A stretch of DNA of 64,000 nt from Novosphingobium aerophilum. Its GTDB lineage: Bacteria > Pseudomonadota > Alphaproteobacteria > Sphingomonadales > Sphingomonadaceae. How positions within the stretch are numbered: the first letter of the stretch is position 1; each line of letters begins with the position of its first letter. The notes under the pieces were generated by a model, which had not been told where the DNA came from, made no database searches, and saw nothing but the letters and a program-made list of their open reading frames with translations. The stretch is from the NCBI RefSeq assembly GCF_014230305.1, contig NZ_JACLAU010000010.1, forward strand, positions 41,324-105,323, in the 5' to 3' direction. The translations under genes were made by a program, and so were the position numbers. This document shows, piece by piece, positions 35,421-44,372 of the stretch.

Positions 35421-37577
35421 ATGAGCCTGCGGATCGGCCGTTCCTCCTTGCTCAAGAAGCAGCCACCCGAGCCCCCGGTCGCGCCGGAGCCGAATCCGCT
35501 GGCGGAGATGGGACAAGCCTTTCTCCAGACCTTCGAGACGATCGGCCAGGGCGGCTTCTGGATGACCGACGCCGCCGGTGCCCTGACCTATCTGTCGGCC
35601 CATATCCGCCCCGATCTGCTGGGGGAGGACGCCGGGCCGGGCGGACGCTTCATCGACCTGTTCGAGCCGGTGGTGCGGACCGAGGGCGAATCCGGGCGGA
35701 CCCTGCAATTCGTGTTCGCGCGCAAGAGCAAGTTCGACGGCATCCTGGTGCGGCGCAACATTGGCCGGGGCGAACGGGTCTGGGAGCTCAGCGGCGAGGC
35801 GATGTTCGACCCGCTGGGCGAGCACAGCGGGTTTCGCGGCATCCTCAAGGACGTGACCGAACAGCACCTCCATGCCGAGGAAAAGTCGCAACTCGTCCGC
35901 TACGATCCGCTGACCGGGCTGACCAACCGGCACCGCATGGGCAAGGTGCTGGAACAGATCCTCACCTCGTTCGATGCCGGCAGCCGGTGCTGCACCGTCA
36001 TGCTGCTCGATCTCGACCGGTTCAAGCAGGTCAACGATACCCTGGGCCACGCTGCGGGGGATGCGCTGCTCAAGCAGGTCGCCGAGCGGCTGATCACCAT
36101 CGTCGGCGACAAGGAGGCGATCTGCCGCCTGGGTGGTGACGAGTTCCAGATCGTCCTGCGCGATCAGGGCGATCAGGAGTTCCTCGGCCAGCTCGCCTAT
36201 CGCATCATCGAGATGCTGTCCCAGCCCTACCGCATCGGTGAGGAGCGCTGCACGATCGGGGCCTCGATCGGCATCGCGATCAGCCCGCGCGACGGGACGA
36301 GCGCGGACGAGCTGACCCGCAATGCCGACCTGGCGCTCTATTCGGCCAAGAACAGCGGGCGTGGCGTCTTCCGGTTCTTCACCACCGATTACCTCAAGGC
36401 GGCGACCGAGCGCCGCGAGCTGGAAGAGGACCTTCACCTCGCGATCGAGCGTGACGAGTTCCAGCTCTACTACCAGCCGGTGGTGGATGCCCGGACCGAT
36501 ACCGTGGTCGGGGCGGAAGCGCTGATCCGCTGGATCCATCCGGTGAAGGGCTTTGTCTCGCCCGCCCAGTTCATTCCCCTGGCCGAGGAATCGAACCTGA
36601 TCTGCCGGCTCGGGGAATTCGCCCTGCGGCGCGGGTGCAGCGATGCGATGCAGTGGCCCAAGTCCCTGCGCGTGGCGATCAACGTCTCCCCCGTGCAGTT
36701 CGCGGAGGAGGACTTCGTCAAGATCGTCCAGCGGGTCCTGCGGGAAACCCGGCTGCCGCCCGAACGGCTCGAGCTGGAGATCACCGAAAGCGTGTTCGTC
36801 AGCGATGACGAGAAGGTCCAGCAGATCTTCCAGGGGCTCAAGAACCTGGGCGTGCGGCTCGCGCTCGACGATTTCGGCACCGGCTATTCCTCGCTCGGCT
36901 ACCTGCGCCGCTCGCCGTTCGACAAGCTCAAGATCGATCAGAGCTTTATCCGCGGGGCCACCGAATTTGCCAGTCGCAACCGCCCGATCGTCGAGGCGAC
37001 CGCGACCATGGCGCAGGCCTTGAGCATGGTGACCACGGCCGAAGGGGTCGAGACCTTCGACCAGCTTGATCTGGTCCGCGCCCAGCGGGTCAACTATGTC
37101 CAGGGCTACATCTACAGCAAGCCGATCTCGGCCGAGGAGTTCCTCAGCAGGGCCAGCGACAACTGGCAGATCGTGCCTTCGGGCCCGGCCCGCCAGCGCG
37201 CCGACCGGCTGACCATGTACCGCGCGGTCGGGGTCGTCCATCACGACACCTACCAGACCGGCATCCTGCGCAACCTGTCCACCTCCGGCGCGCTGATCGA
37301 AGGCCTGACCGACATGGTCCCGGGCGAGATGATCGCCGTCGATCTGGGGAGCGGCCAGATCGCCGTGGCCCAGGTGATCCGGGTGGTCGGCATACGCACC
37401 GGGGTCGCCTTCGAGATTCCGCTGGTTCCGGATGGCGCCGGCGGGCTCTGCACGCTGCGCCGGATCTCCAGCTTCGACTTGTGGAAGGCGGGTCTTCCCG
37501 TCAACAAGGACGACGTCCTGGAGCTTGCCAAGCTGCGCGGAACCCCGGCGGGGGCGATCACCGGGATCGCGCTCTAG
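35421..37577 (+). CDS. PAS-GGDEF-EAL-PilZ cyclic di-GMP protein
   Basis: A 718-aa cytoplasmic signalling protein. A PAS-like sensor covers about residues 25-150 (GGFWMTDAAGALTYLSAHIR). The cyclase domain has an intact GGDEF at 238-242 and no RxxD inhibitory site just before it. The phosphodiesterase domain has an intact EAL at 366-368 (GAEALIRW) plus DDFGTGYSSLGYL and KIDQSFIRG, so both activities look possible. A PilZ-like domain follows from about 590 (GILRNLSTSGALIEG), which would bind c-di-GMP. The ATG at 35421 is preceded by AGGGAA. The stop codon TAG is the first part of the inserted repeat at 37574, so the present C-terminus may not be ancestral. Confidence 0.93.
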   Translation: MSLRIGRSSLLKKQPPEPPVAPEPNPLAEMGQAFLQTFETIGQGGFWMTDAAGALTYLSAHIRPDLLGEDAGPGGRFIDLFEPVVRTEGESGRTLQFVFARKSKFDGILVRRNIGRGERVWELSGEAMFDPLGEHSGFRGILKDVTEQHLHAEEKSQLVRYDPLTGLTNRHRMGKVLEQILTSFDAGSRCCTVMLLDLDRFKQVNDTLGHAAGDALLKQVAERLITIVGDKEAICRLGGDEFQIVLRDQGDQEFLGQLAYRIIEMLSQPYRIGEERCTIGASIGIAISPRDGTSADELTRNADLALYSAKNSGRGVFRFFTTDYLKAATERRELEEDLHLAIERDEFQLYYQPVVDARTDTVVGAEALIRWIHPVKGFVSPAQFIPLAEESNLICRLGEFALRRGCSDAMQWPKSLRVAINVSPVQFAEEDFVKIVQRVLRETRLPPERLELEITESVFVSDDEKVQQIFQGLKNLGVRLALDDFGTGYSSLGYLRRSPFDKLKIDQSFIRGATEFASRNRPIVEATATMAQALSMVTTAEGVETFDQLDLVRAQRVNYVQGYIYSKPISAEEFLSRASDNWQIVPSGPARQRADRLTMYRAVGVVHHDTYQTGILRNLSTSGALIEGLTDMVPGEMIAVDLGSGQIAVAQVIRVVGIRTGVAFEIPLVPDGAGGLCTLRRISSFDLWKAGLPVNKDDVLELAKLRGTPAGAITGIAL

Positions 37578-37844
37578 GCCGTAAACTCATAAACAGCGCC
37601 ATCGAGGCGCCCAAATGGCGAACAGATCGGGCGAAGCCGCCCGCGGGGAAGGCTGGTTGCCTTTCCAAGGGCGGGTTTGGCCGAGATGGAAGCCATTTGG
37701 GCGTCCCGCAGGGATTTGCCCAGAAAGGCCCATCGCTGCGTTGGATAGGCTTGAAATAGAACCACTATTCCTGCGCCTATCCGCCTTGCGCTGGGCCTTT
37801 CTGCCTCAAACCTCGATGGCGCTGTTTATGAGTTTACGGCCTAG
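37574..37844. repeat. 271-bp MITE-like element with 34-bp perfect terminal inverted repeats
   Basis: Arms at 37574-37607 and 37811-37844 are exact reverse complements over 34 bp, each ending outward in CTAG followed by GCCGTAAACTCATAAACAGC. Inside are two more hairpins: CGCCCAAATGGC (37608-37619) with GCCATTTGGGCG (37692-37703), and CAGAAAGGCCC...GGATAGGC (37721-37750) with its imperfect complement at 37775-37803. The whole can fold as a three-way junction. No protein is encoded. The CTAG ends could be a duplicated YTAR-type target as used by some IS5-family elements, so a non-autonomous transposable element is the best reading. It lies between two convergent genes and supplies the stop codon of the upstream one. 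Confidence 0.8.
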
Positions 37845-37857
37845 GACTTCTTCCGGT

Positions 37858-38790
37858 CTAGGGTTTGGGACCGGCCGCCGCCGCGCCCGGCCTGGTCGCC
37901 GGAGCGGGGGTTGGCCCCAGTTGCGCCAGATAGCCGCGGGCCGTGGCCGCCGTCTGGCTATCCGCGCCGATCGCCACCACCGATTCCCACGATTTGCGCG
38001 CCGCTTCCGGGCGGCCCGCCAGCATCGCGATGACCCCGGCCTCCAGCCCGATGTCGGGATCGACCGGGCGGAGATCGGCGGCGCGTTCGATCAGGGCCTG
38101 GGCCTCGGCCAGACGCCCCTGGCGCCGCGCCAGGGTGGCGGACAGCAGCCAGGGCTCCGAATCGCCCGGGGCTGCCGTGCGCGCCTCGCCCAGCGCCGCA
38201 CCCGCTTCGACCAGACGGCCCAGCGCGACCAGCGCACGGGCGCGGTCGAGCGCGATCGGCGCGATCATCGCCGGATCGGCCAGTCCTTTCGCCTCGGTCC
38301 GGGCCGTATCGAGCGCGGTCAGGGCCCGCTCGGGCGAACCGGCCGCCAGCGCGGCATTGCCCGCCATGGCCCCCAGCCGGGCGCGCAGCAGCCGGTCGCT
38401 GCCGGCGCTGTCGAGCGCGGCGAGAAAGGCCTGCTCGGCCCCGGACCAGTCCTCGTCGTGGCTGCGCGCGGTGCCCAGGCACAGCCCCGCTTCCGCCGCC
38501 TCATGGCCCTTGGCCGTGGCCAGCCAGGCCTGGGCCTGATCGGCCCCCGCCTCGGGGTCGTCATCCGCCGCGGCGAGGCATTCGCGCAGCCGGGCGCCGT
38601 CATCCGCCTTCGCGGTCCGGGGCCCTGCCGCCTTGGCCGCCCCGGCCGGCGGCCTGGCGCGCGGCGGGCGGGCGACGGGCTCGGGGAGCGGGGTGCCGAT
38701 GGTCCCCGGCGCGGTGAACGGCCCGACCTGTGCCGCCAGGGGGAGCAGCGCGGAGGCGATCAGGGGCAGGGCAAGCAGGGGAAGAGGCAT
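37858..38790 (-). CDS. Exported tetratricopeptide-repeat protein
   Basis: A 310-aa protein with a hydrophobic N-terminal signal (LPLLALPLIASALLPLAAQ), then a proline/alanine-rich stretch to about residue 60, and four or more TPR-like helical pairs (WSGAEQAFLAALDSAG, GRLVEAGAALGEARTAAPGD, GRLAEAQALIERAADLRPVD, GRPEAARKSWESVVAIG). The tail is again Pro/Ala-rich. TPR proteins of this kind scaffold envelope complexes; the specific partner is unknown. It is 18 bp downstream of the alpha/beta hydrolase gene and likely in the same operon. The MITE lies 14 bp beyond its stop. Confidence 0.85.
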   Translation of the reverse strand: MPLPLLALPLIASALLPLAAQVGPFTAPGTIGTPLPEPVARPPRARPPAGAAKAAGPRTAKADDGARLRECLAAADDDPEAGADQAQAWLATAKGHEAAEAGLCLGTARSHDEDWSGAEQAFLAALDSAGSDRLLRARLGAMAGNAALAAGSPERALTALDTARTEAKGLADPAMIAPIALDRARALVALGRLVEAGAALGEARTAAPGDSEPWLLSATLARRQGRLAEAQALIERAADLRPVDPDIGLEAGVIAMLAGRPEAARKSWESVVAIGADSQTAATARGYLAQLGPTPAPATRPGAAAAGPKP

Positions 38791-38808
38791 GGGGGCGGGG
38801 CCATCCGG

Positions 38809-39552
38809 TCAGAGCGTGGCGAGCAGGGCCTCGGCCGTGCGCAGCAGCAGCGCCAGGTCCTGATCGCGCGACAGGCGATGATCGCCATCCTTGATCAGCG
38901 TCACCTGCACCGCGTCTGAACGCAGGGCCGCGGCCAGCCGCAAGGCGATCTCCCACGGCACGTCGGCATCCCGCTGGCCATGCAGGAGATGGACCGGCCC
39001 GGCAAAGCCGATCGGGCCCTCCAGCACCCGGTTGGCCTGGCCATCGCGCCAGAAGCCGGGATAGGTCGGGGTCGGCTCGGGGCCATAGGGATTGTCCTCG
39101 TAGAGGATTTCCCCGGTCTGGAGCAGCGCCTGTTGCGCCGCGTCGAAGCCCCAGGTGGTGAAGTCCGGCGCAGCGGCGACGCCGATCAGCGCGCGCACCT
39201 GGTCCGGCCGGGCCAGCGCCAGCAACAGCATCAGCCAGCCCCCCATCGAGCTGCCTGCCAGGACCAGCGGCCGCCCGGGGCAGACCGCGTCGACCAGCGC
39301 CAGCACCTCGTCGCGCCAGCGGGTCAGCGTGCCCTCGCCGAACGATCCGCTGCTCTCGCCGCAGCCGGAATAGTCGAGCAGCAGGCAGGCCCGGCCCCGG
39401 GCATGGCAGTGGTCGAACAGGGCGGCCGCCTTCGATCCGGCCATGTCGGACTTGTAGCCGGGCAGGAACACCAGCACCGGGCCAGGTCCGGGGGTGAAGC
39501 GATGGGCCAGGCGGCGGCCGTCGGGCAGGGTCAGGAAGCGCGTCTCGGTCAT
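38809..39552 (-). CDS. Alpha/beta hydrolase (ABHD10/Bem46-like)
   Basis: A 247-aa cytosolic serine hydrolase. The nucleophile elbow is GSSMGGW with serine in the VLAGSSMGGWLML strand-turn-helix. The oxyanion strand is VLVFLPGYKSDMAGSKA, and the acid and histidine are in LHGQRDADVPWEIA and KDGDHRLSRDQD. This LPGYKSDMxGxKA pattern is typical of the ABHD10-like group, whose members cleave thioesters or acyl esters. The start at 39552 (MTETRF) is preferred to an upstream in-frame ATG because the fold begins here. Substrate unknown. Confidence 0.9.
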   Translation of the reverse strand: MTETRFLTLPDGRRLAHRFTPGPGPVLVFLPGYKSDMAGSKAAALFDHCHARGRACLLLDYSGCGESSGSFGEGTLTRWRDEVLALVDAVCPGRPLVLAGSSMGGWLMLLLALARPDQVRALIGVAAAPDFTTWGFDAAQQALLQTGEILYEDNPYGPEPTPTYPGFWRDGQANRVLEGPIGFAGPVHLLHGQRDADVPWEIALRLAAALRSDAVQVTLIKDGDHRLSRDQDLALLLRTAEALLATL

Positions 39553-39689
39553 GCCCGCCGTGATGCGCGCAGCCTGCTGCGGCGGCAAGCCCCCACCCCC
39601 ACCCGGGGCCGGTCTGGCCGTCGCCCCAACCCGGCGCCTGCCCGCGGAACCCGGTTGAAGGCATCCCCGCGCTGCTTTAGGGGGTCGGC

Positions 39690-41681
39690 ATGTCCGAACT
39701 CCTCAAGATCAGCCTGCCCGATGGTTCCGTGCGCGAGATGCCGCAGGGCTCGACTCCGGCCGATGTCGCCGCCGCGATCGGTCCCGGCCTGGCCAAGGCC
39801 GCGCTCGCCGCGCGGATCGACGGCGAGCTGGTCGACCTCAGCCGACCCTTCAGCGGCGACGCCAGCCTGGCGCTGATCACCAGCCGCGACGAGGCCGAGG
39901 CGCTCGACCTCGCCCGGCACGACTATGCCCACGTCCTGGCCGAGGCGGTGCAGGCCCTGTTCCCGCGCACCCAGATCACCTTCGGCCCCAGCACCGACGA
40001 CGGGTTCTACTACGATTTCGCCCCGGCCGAACGCCCCTTCACCGAAGAGGACCTGCCCGCGATCGAGGCCGAGATGCGCCGCATCATCGCCGCCGACAAG
40101 CCGCTGCGGCGCGAGGTGTGGAGCCGCGAGCAACTGATCAGCCGGTGGCAGCAGCAGGGCGAACGCTTCAAGGCCGAATGGGCCGCCGAGCTGCCCGAGG
40201 GTGAGGAGCTGACCGTCTACTGGTCGGGTGACGACTGGCTCGACATGTGCCGCGGGCCCCATCTGCCCAGCACCGGCAAGCTCGATCCCGCCGCCTTCAA
40301 GCTGACCCGCGTCTCGGGCGCCTACTGGCGCGGCGACCAGAAGAACGCGATGCTCAGCCGGATCTACGGGACCGGCTGGCTCAACAAGAAGCAGCTTGAT
40401 GCCCACCTGACCCGCCTGGAAGAGGCGGCCAAGCGCGATCACCGCAAGCTGGGCGCCGAGATGGACCTGTTCCACCTCCAGCAGGAGGCGCACGGGTCGG
40501 TGTTCTGGCACCCCAAGGGCTACAAGGTCTGGCGCGAGCTGGAAGCCTACATGCGCCGCGCGATCGATGGCGCCGGCTACCGCGAGGTCAAGACCCCGCA
40601 GGTGATGGACGCCCGCCAGTGGGAGCAGTCCGGCCACTGGGGCAAGTACCGCGAGAACATGTTCGTGATCCCCGACGAGGTGCCCAACACCGAGGACGAG
40701 GGCCCGATCGTGTCCAACGATGCGCAGTGGATGGCGCTCAAGCCGATGAACTGCCCGGCGCACGTGCTGATCTTCCGCCAGGGGATAAAGTCCTACCGCG
40801 ATCTGCCGCTGCGCTTCTACGAGAACGGCTGCTGCCACCGCAACGAGCCGCACGGCGCGCTGCACGGGCTGATGCGGGTGCGCCAGTTCACCCAGGACGA
40901 TGCCCACATCTTCTGCCGCGAGGACCAGATCGTCGCCGAGGTCCGCGCCTTCTGCGAGCTGGCCGACCGGATCTACAAGGACTTCGGCTTCACCTATGCG
41001 ATCAAGCTGGCGCTGCGCCCGGAAAAGCGCTTCGGCAGCGACGCGCAGTGGGATCAGGCCGAGGCGGAGCTGCGCAACGCCGTCGCCGAGGCCGGCCTCG
41101 CCACGCCCGAATACGGCTGGGAGGAACTGCCGGGCGAAGGCGCGTTCTATGCGCCCAAGCTCGAATGGCACCTGACCGACGCGATCGGCCGCACCTGGCA
41201 GGTCGGCACGATCCAGTCCGACCGCGTCCTGCCCGAGCGGCTCGATGCCAGCTACGTGGCCGAGGACGGCGAGCGGCACCGTCCGGTGATGCTGCACCGC
41301 GCGATCTTCGGATCGTACGAACGCTTCATCGGCATCCTGATCGAGCACTTCGCCGGCAAGCTGCCGGTCTGGCTGGCTCCGGTCCAGGCCGTGGTGGCGA
41401 CGATCGTCTCCGATGCCGATGGCTATGCCCAGGACGTGGCGGCGCAGCTGGCGGCGGCCGGGATCCGGGTCGAGACCGACCTCCGGAACGAGAAGATCAA
41501 CTACAAAGTGCGCGAACACTCGCTGCAGAAGGTCCCGCACCTGCTGGTGGTGGGCAAGCGCGAGGCCGATGAAGGCACCGTGGCGATCCGCACCCTGGGC
41601 GAGGAACGGCAGAAGTTCGTGCCCCTGGCCGAGGCGATCGCCCTGCTCAAGGCCGAGGCGACCCCGCCCGACCTGCGCTGA
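39690..41681 (+). CDS. thrS: Threonyl-tRNA synthetase
   Basis: A 663-aa class II synthetase. Domains in order: TGS (residues 1-65), editing domain with the HxxxH-type site ([26 protein letters not shown]), catalytic core with zinc ligands in [10 protein letters not shown] and further histidines, motif 2 in [20 protein letters not shown], motif 3 in [18 protein letters not shown], and the anticodon-binding domain to the end. Full length and unbroken. It is divergent from the hydrolase gene. The tRNA-Thr(GGT) of this window would be one of its substrates. Confidence 0.98.
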   Translation: MSELLKISLPDGSVREMPQGSTPADVAAAIGPGLAKAALAARIDGELVDLSRPFSGDASLALITSRDEAEALDLARHDYAHVLAEAVQALFPRTQITFGPSTDDGFYYDFAPAERPFTEEDLPAIEAEMRRIIAADKPLRREVWSREQLISRWQQQGERFKAEWAAELPEGEELTVYWSGDDWLDMCRGPHLPSTGKLDPAAFKLTRVSGAYWRGDQKNAMLSRIYGTGWLNKKQLDAHLTRLEEAAKRDHRKLGAEMDLFHLQQEAHGSVFWHPKGYKVWRELEAYMRRAIDGAGYREVKTPQVMDARQWEQSGHWGKYRENMFVIPDEVPNTEDEGPIVSNDAQWMALKPMNCPAHVLIFRQGIKSYRDLPLRFYENGCCHRNEPHGALHGLMRVRQFTQDDAHIFCREDQIVAEVRAFCELADRIYKDFGFTYAIKLALRPEKRFGSDAQWDQAEAELRNAVAEAGLATPEYGWEELPGEGAFYAPKLEWHLTDAIGRTWQVGTIQSDRVLPERLDASYVAEDGERHRPVMLHRAIFGSYERFIGILIEHFAGKLPVWLAPVQAVVATIVSDADGYAQDVAAQLAAAGIRVETDLRNEKINYKVREHSLQKVPHLLVVGKREADEGTVAIRTLGEERQKFVPLAEAIALLKAEATPPDLR

Positions 41682-41684
41682 GGC

Positions 41685-41704
41685 AAGCTAAGCTAAGCTA
41701 AGCC
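41685..41704. repeat. AAGCT microsatellite
   Basis: Three exact AAGCT units followed by AAGCC, starting 3 bp after the thrS stop. It is a small tandem repeat likely to vary in copy number. Confidence 0.6.
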
Positions 41705-41713
41705 ATAACCCCA

Positions 41714-41783
41714 CCCCGTTCGCCTCGAGCGAAGTCGAGCGGTGCTCACCGGCGTGTCTTGACGTCGTTCGACACGAACGGGG
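41714..41783. repeat. REP-like hairpin of sphingomonad type
   Basis: CCCCGTTCG (41714-41722) pairs with CGAACGGGG (41775-41783). Within are CTCGAGCGAAGTCGAG and a GTCGTTCGAC palindrome. Such GAGCGAAGTCGAG-containing repeats are dispersed in sphingomonad genomes. It lies between convergent genes and may also act in termination. Confidence 0.65.
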
Positions 41784-41819
41784 ATGGAGCATGGGTGGGC
41801 TTGGGCGCGCCGCTCGGCC

Positions 41820-42794
41820 TCAGTTGATCTTCACGTCGAAGCGGATCTGGCGGGTGGTTCCGCCGCTGACCGTGCCCAGATTCACGTCGATCCCTGCCGC
41901 GGAGGCCGCGCCGGCATCGCCGTCGGCCGGGTCGGTCAAGGTCGCCCCGTCGAGCCGGAGCGTGCCCGGCTGGTAAGTGGTGTTGGGCGGGATCGTGTCG
42001 GTGATCCGCGCCCCGCTGGCACTGCCGCTGCCGGTGAAGGCCACGGCGAGATTGAAGGTAACCACGGCGCCGGGGATGATCTTGGTCCCGCCATAGGGAT
42101 CGGCCACGCTGGCCGACTTGGTGATGGCCATGGCGATCGATGAGGCGACCAGCGGGCTCGCCGCATTGGCCAGCGCGGTGGAGGCGCCGACGATCGCATC
42201 GCCGCCACCCTGCCCGCGCCCGGCGAAGCTGGTTCCCGGGGTGCCCGATCCGGTCGCCGCCTCCGCGGTCAGGCGCAGTTGCGCGGTCTGGCCGTCGCTC
42301 GCGCCGCCGGGCAGGGTGACGATGGCGAAGGCATCCAGCGTGGCATTGGCCGCCAGGGCGGCGGTGTTGGCCCCCGCCAGCAGCGGCTGGTCGATCCCGG
42401 GATCGTAGGTCTTGTTGTTGTTGGTATCCAGCACCAGCCCGGTCACCGTCGGGGTGAACTGGTTGCCCGGCAGGGCGCCGGCGACGGTGACCCTGAAGGC
42501 TTCCGGCCCGTTGCCGGTGTTGGTGATGCGGAACGGCACGGCCACGGCACTGCCGCCCACCTGCGTCGCCCCGGTGTTGAGCGCCACCACGGTGACGTCG
42601 AGCACCTCGTCGACGCGGACCGAGACGGTGTTGGACTGCACGGTCGACGTGGTCGCGCCATTGGTGAAGGTGCCGCTGGCGGTGTTGGTGATGATGGTTC
42701 CGGCAGCCGTGCCGAGCGCATGCGCGCCATGGCTGACGAAGGCGAGGGGCACAACCGCCGCAGCGGCCAGCCAGGCATGGCGAGCTTGGGTCAT
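41820..42794 (-). CDS. Secreted DUF11-like repeat protein
   Basis: A 324-aa protein with a signal peptide (cleavage near SHGAHALG). The mature part is beta-rich and low in charge: GTAAGTIITNTASGTFTNGA opens the first domain, and the region ITKSASVADPYGGTKIIPGA with ARITDTIPPNTTYQPGTLRL near the C-terminus is the DUF11 isopeptide-type pattern. A calcium-binding-like DTNNNKTYDPGID loop lies in the middle. DUF11 proteins are usually cell-surface adhesins or structural proteins with many repeats; this one is short, with a single clear repeat. No sorting or barrel sequence is seen. Function unknown. Confidence 0.82.
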   Translation of the reverse strand: MTQARHAWLAAAAVVPLAFVSHGAHALGTAAGTIITNTASGTFTNGATTSTVQSNTVSVRVDEVLDVTVVALNTGATQVGGSAVAVPFRITNTGNGPEAFRVTVAGALPGNQFTPTVTGLVLDTNNNKTYDPGIDQPLLAGANTAALAANATLDAFAIVTLPGGASDGQTAQLRLTAEAATGSGTPGTSFAGRGQGGGDAIVGASTALANAASPLVASSIAMAITKSASVADPYGGTKIIPGAVVTFNLAVAFTGSGSASGARITDTIPPNTTYQPGTLRLDGATLTDPADGDAGAASAAGIDVNLGTVSGGTTRQIRFDVKIN

Positions 42795-42911
42795 GCCGGA
42801 AAAATAGGGTAAACTACCTAATTTTTGGTTGCCCCCTGCGCCGGACGCGCGCGGCTGCGGCCCGGAACGGGCGCTGGCGTCAAGGTCAGGGGGAAAGCGC
42901 CGCAGCGCTGG

Positions 42912-43043
42912 TCAGAGGATCGGCAGCGCCTTGTCGGCCAGGATCAGGGCCAGCGCGCAGCCACCGACGATCACCATGCGCAGCCGGTCCTGCAGGACAG
43001 GGCGGAGCGGAGTCGCAACGGCAAGGGCAAGGGCGCGGGCCAT
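42912..43043 (-). CDS. Possible 43-aa single-helix membrane protein
   Basis: A short frame from the ATG at 43043 encodes MARALALAVATPLRPVLQDR and then a strong transmembrane stretch RMVIVGGCALALILADKALPI. No clear ribosome site precedes it. Hydrophobicity and codon usage (high GC third positions) favour coding; size and lack of a recognised family do not. Confidence 0.35.
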   Translation of the reverse strand: MARALALAVATPLRPVLQDRLRMVIVGGCALALILADKALPIL

Positions 43044-43380
43044 GGTTGGATCATGCCGCGAAGGTCTTACCGAAGGCTTAAGGGCAGCGGCACGCCGATG
43101 GGTGTTCGGCCCATGCACACGTCCTGACACCCCGGTCGAATCAGCCTAAGCGGGATCGCGGGGACTTGGCCGCCGCAAAAAGGCCGACCACAACCCCATC
43201 GTCGCTCCGGACCTGATCCGGGGCAGGGCTTGCCTCGGCCGCGGGCATTGCAAAGTCGAAGCCCTGTCCCGGGTCGAGCCCGGGACGACGATGATGGTGG
43301 CCCTGCTGTTCGGCTACGGAGGGGCTGCGGGATGCTCCTGGGTCCGAGCATTTCCGTTTCGCGCGCCCTTTGGCTTCCTA
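43044..43380. other. Intergenic region with REP-like element
   Basis: About 340 bp without a credible gene. The only definable structure is the inverted repeat at 43197-43293; the flanks show nothing I recognise. Confidence 0.6.
43197..43293. repeat. REP-like inverted repeat with two palindromic arms
   Basis: Arms 43197-43229 and 43261-43293 are imperfect reverse complements. Both run CATCGTCG to CAGGGC when read inward, with their middles differing (CCGGACCTGATCCGG versus CCCGGGCTCGACCCGGG). Each middle is itself palindromic. This is a repeat type seen widely in sphingomonad intergenic DNA. Confidence 0.65.
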
Positions 43381-44370
43381 TCACCCCGCCGCCGGCATCT
43401 GCTGGCTGGCGCAGTGGAAGCTGCCCCCGCCGGCCAGCACGGCATCGGCCATCAGCCCGATCACCGCGCGGTCGGGGAACAGCTCGGCCACCGCCGCGAC
43501 GCCCTCGGCATCGTGCTGCGTGCCATAGATCGGGACGACCACCAGATGGCTGGTGATTGCGAAGTTCATGTAGCTGGCCGGTTCGATCCGCTCACCGCTC
43601 ATCACCCGCCCGGGCGAGGGTACCTCGCGCACGGTCACCCCGAAAGCCTCGGCGCGCGCCTTGGCATCGGCATAGATCGCGGCATTGGGATCGTCCGGAC
43701 CGGTCGCGCGGGGCAGGGCGAGCACGTTCGGGGCGACGAAGCGGGCCAGGTTGTCGACATGGCCGTCGGTGTGGTCGTTGATCAGTCCGTCCCCCAGCCA
43801 CAGCACCCGATCATACCCCAGATCGCGCGCCAGCCGAGCCTCCAGATCGGCGCGCGACAGGTGTGGGTTGCGGTTGGGGTTGAGCAGGCACTGTTCGGTG
43901 GTGACGACCAGCCCGGTGCCGTCGCCGTCGAGCGCGCCGCCCTCCAGGATCCAGTCCGCCGTGGTCACCGCCAGCCCGGCGTCGCGGGCCAGTTCGGCGC
44001 CGATCGTCTGGTCGCCGTCCATCAGGTACTTGCCGCCCCAGCCGTTGAAGCCGAAGCGCCGCGCCTCGCGCCGCCCGTCCGGCCCGCAGACCACCAGCGG
44101 GCCGGTGTCGCGCAGCCAGACGTCGCCATAGTGCCGCCGCTCGAGCGTCACCGCGCCGCTCACCAGGCTGCGCGCGCGGGCCTCGTTGGCGGCATCGCGC
44201 ACGATCAGCCGCACCGCCTGCCCGCTTTCCGCGACGGCATTGGCAAAGTCCGCGATCTGCTCCTGCGCGGCGCCGAGGAAGCCGGGCCACTCGGTCTCGT
44301 CGTGCGGAAAGCCGATCCACAGCCAGTCCTGCGGATGCCATTCGGGGGGAAGCTGCAGGCGGACGGTCAT
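43381..44370 (-). CDS. aguA: Agmatine deiminase
   Basis: A 329-aa guanidino-group hydrolase that converts agmatine to N-carbamoylputrescine in polyamine/arginine metabolism. Family marks: the N-terminal PPEWHPQDWLWIGFPHDETEW, RDTGPLVV, FNGWGGKY, ILEGGALDGDGTG, DGHVDN, and the catalytic cysteine C320 in GGGSFHCASQQMP. The ATG at 44370 is 2 bp past the M28 peptidase stop, so the two are co-transcribed; a GTG at 44376 that overlaps the stop is an alternative. The N-carbamoylputrescine amidase usually found with AguA is not in the window. Confidence 0.95.
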   Translation of the reverse strand: MTVRLQLPPEWHPQDWLWIGFPHDETEWPGFLGAAQEQIADFANAVAESGQAVRLIVRDAANEARARSLVSGAVTLERRHYGDVWLRDTGPLVVCGPDGRREARRFGFNGWGGKYLMDGDQTIGAELARDAGLAVTTADWILEGGALDGDGTGLVVTTEQCLLNPNRNPHLSRADLEARLARDLGYDRVLWLGDGLINDHTDGHVDNLARFVAPNVLALPRATGPDDPNAAIYADAKARAEAFGVTVREVPSPGRVMSGERIEPASYMNFAITSHLVVVPIYGTQHDAEGVAAVAELFPDRAVIGLMADAVLAGGGSFHCASQQMPAAG

Positions 44371-44372
44371 CG

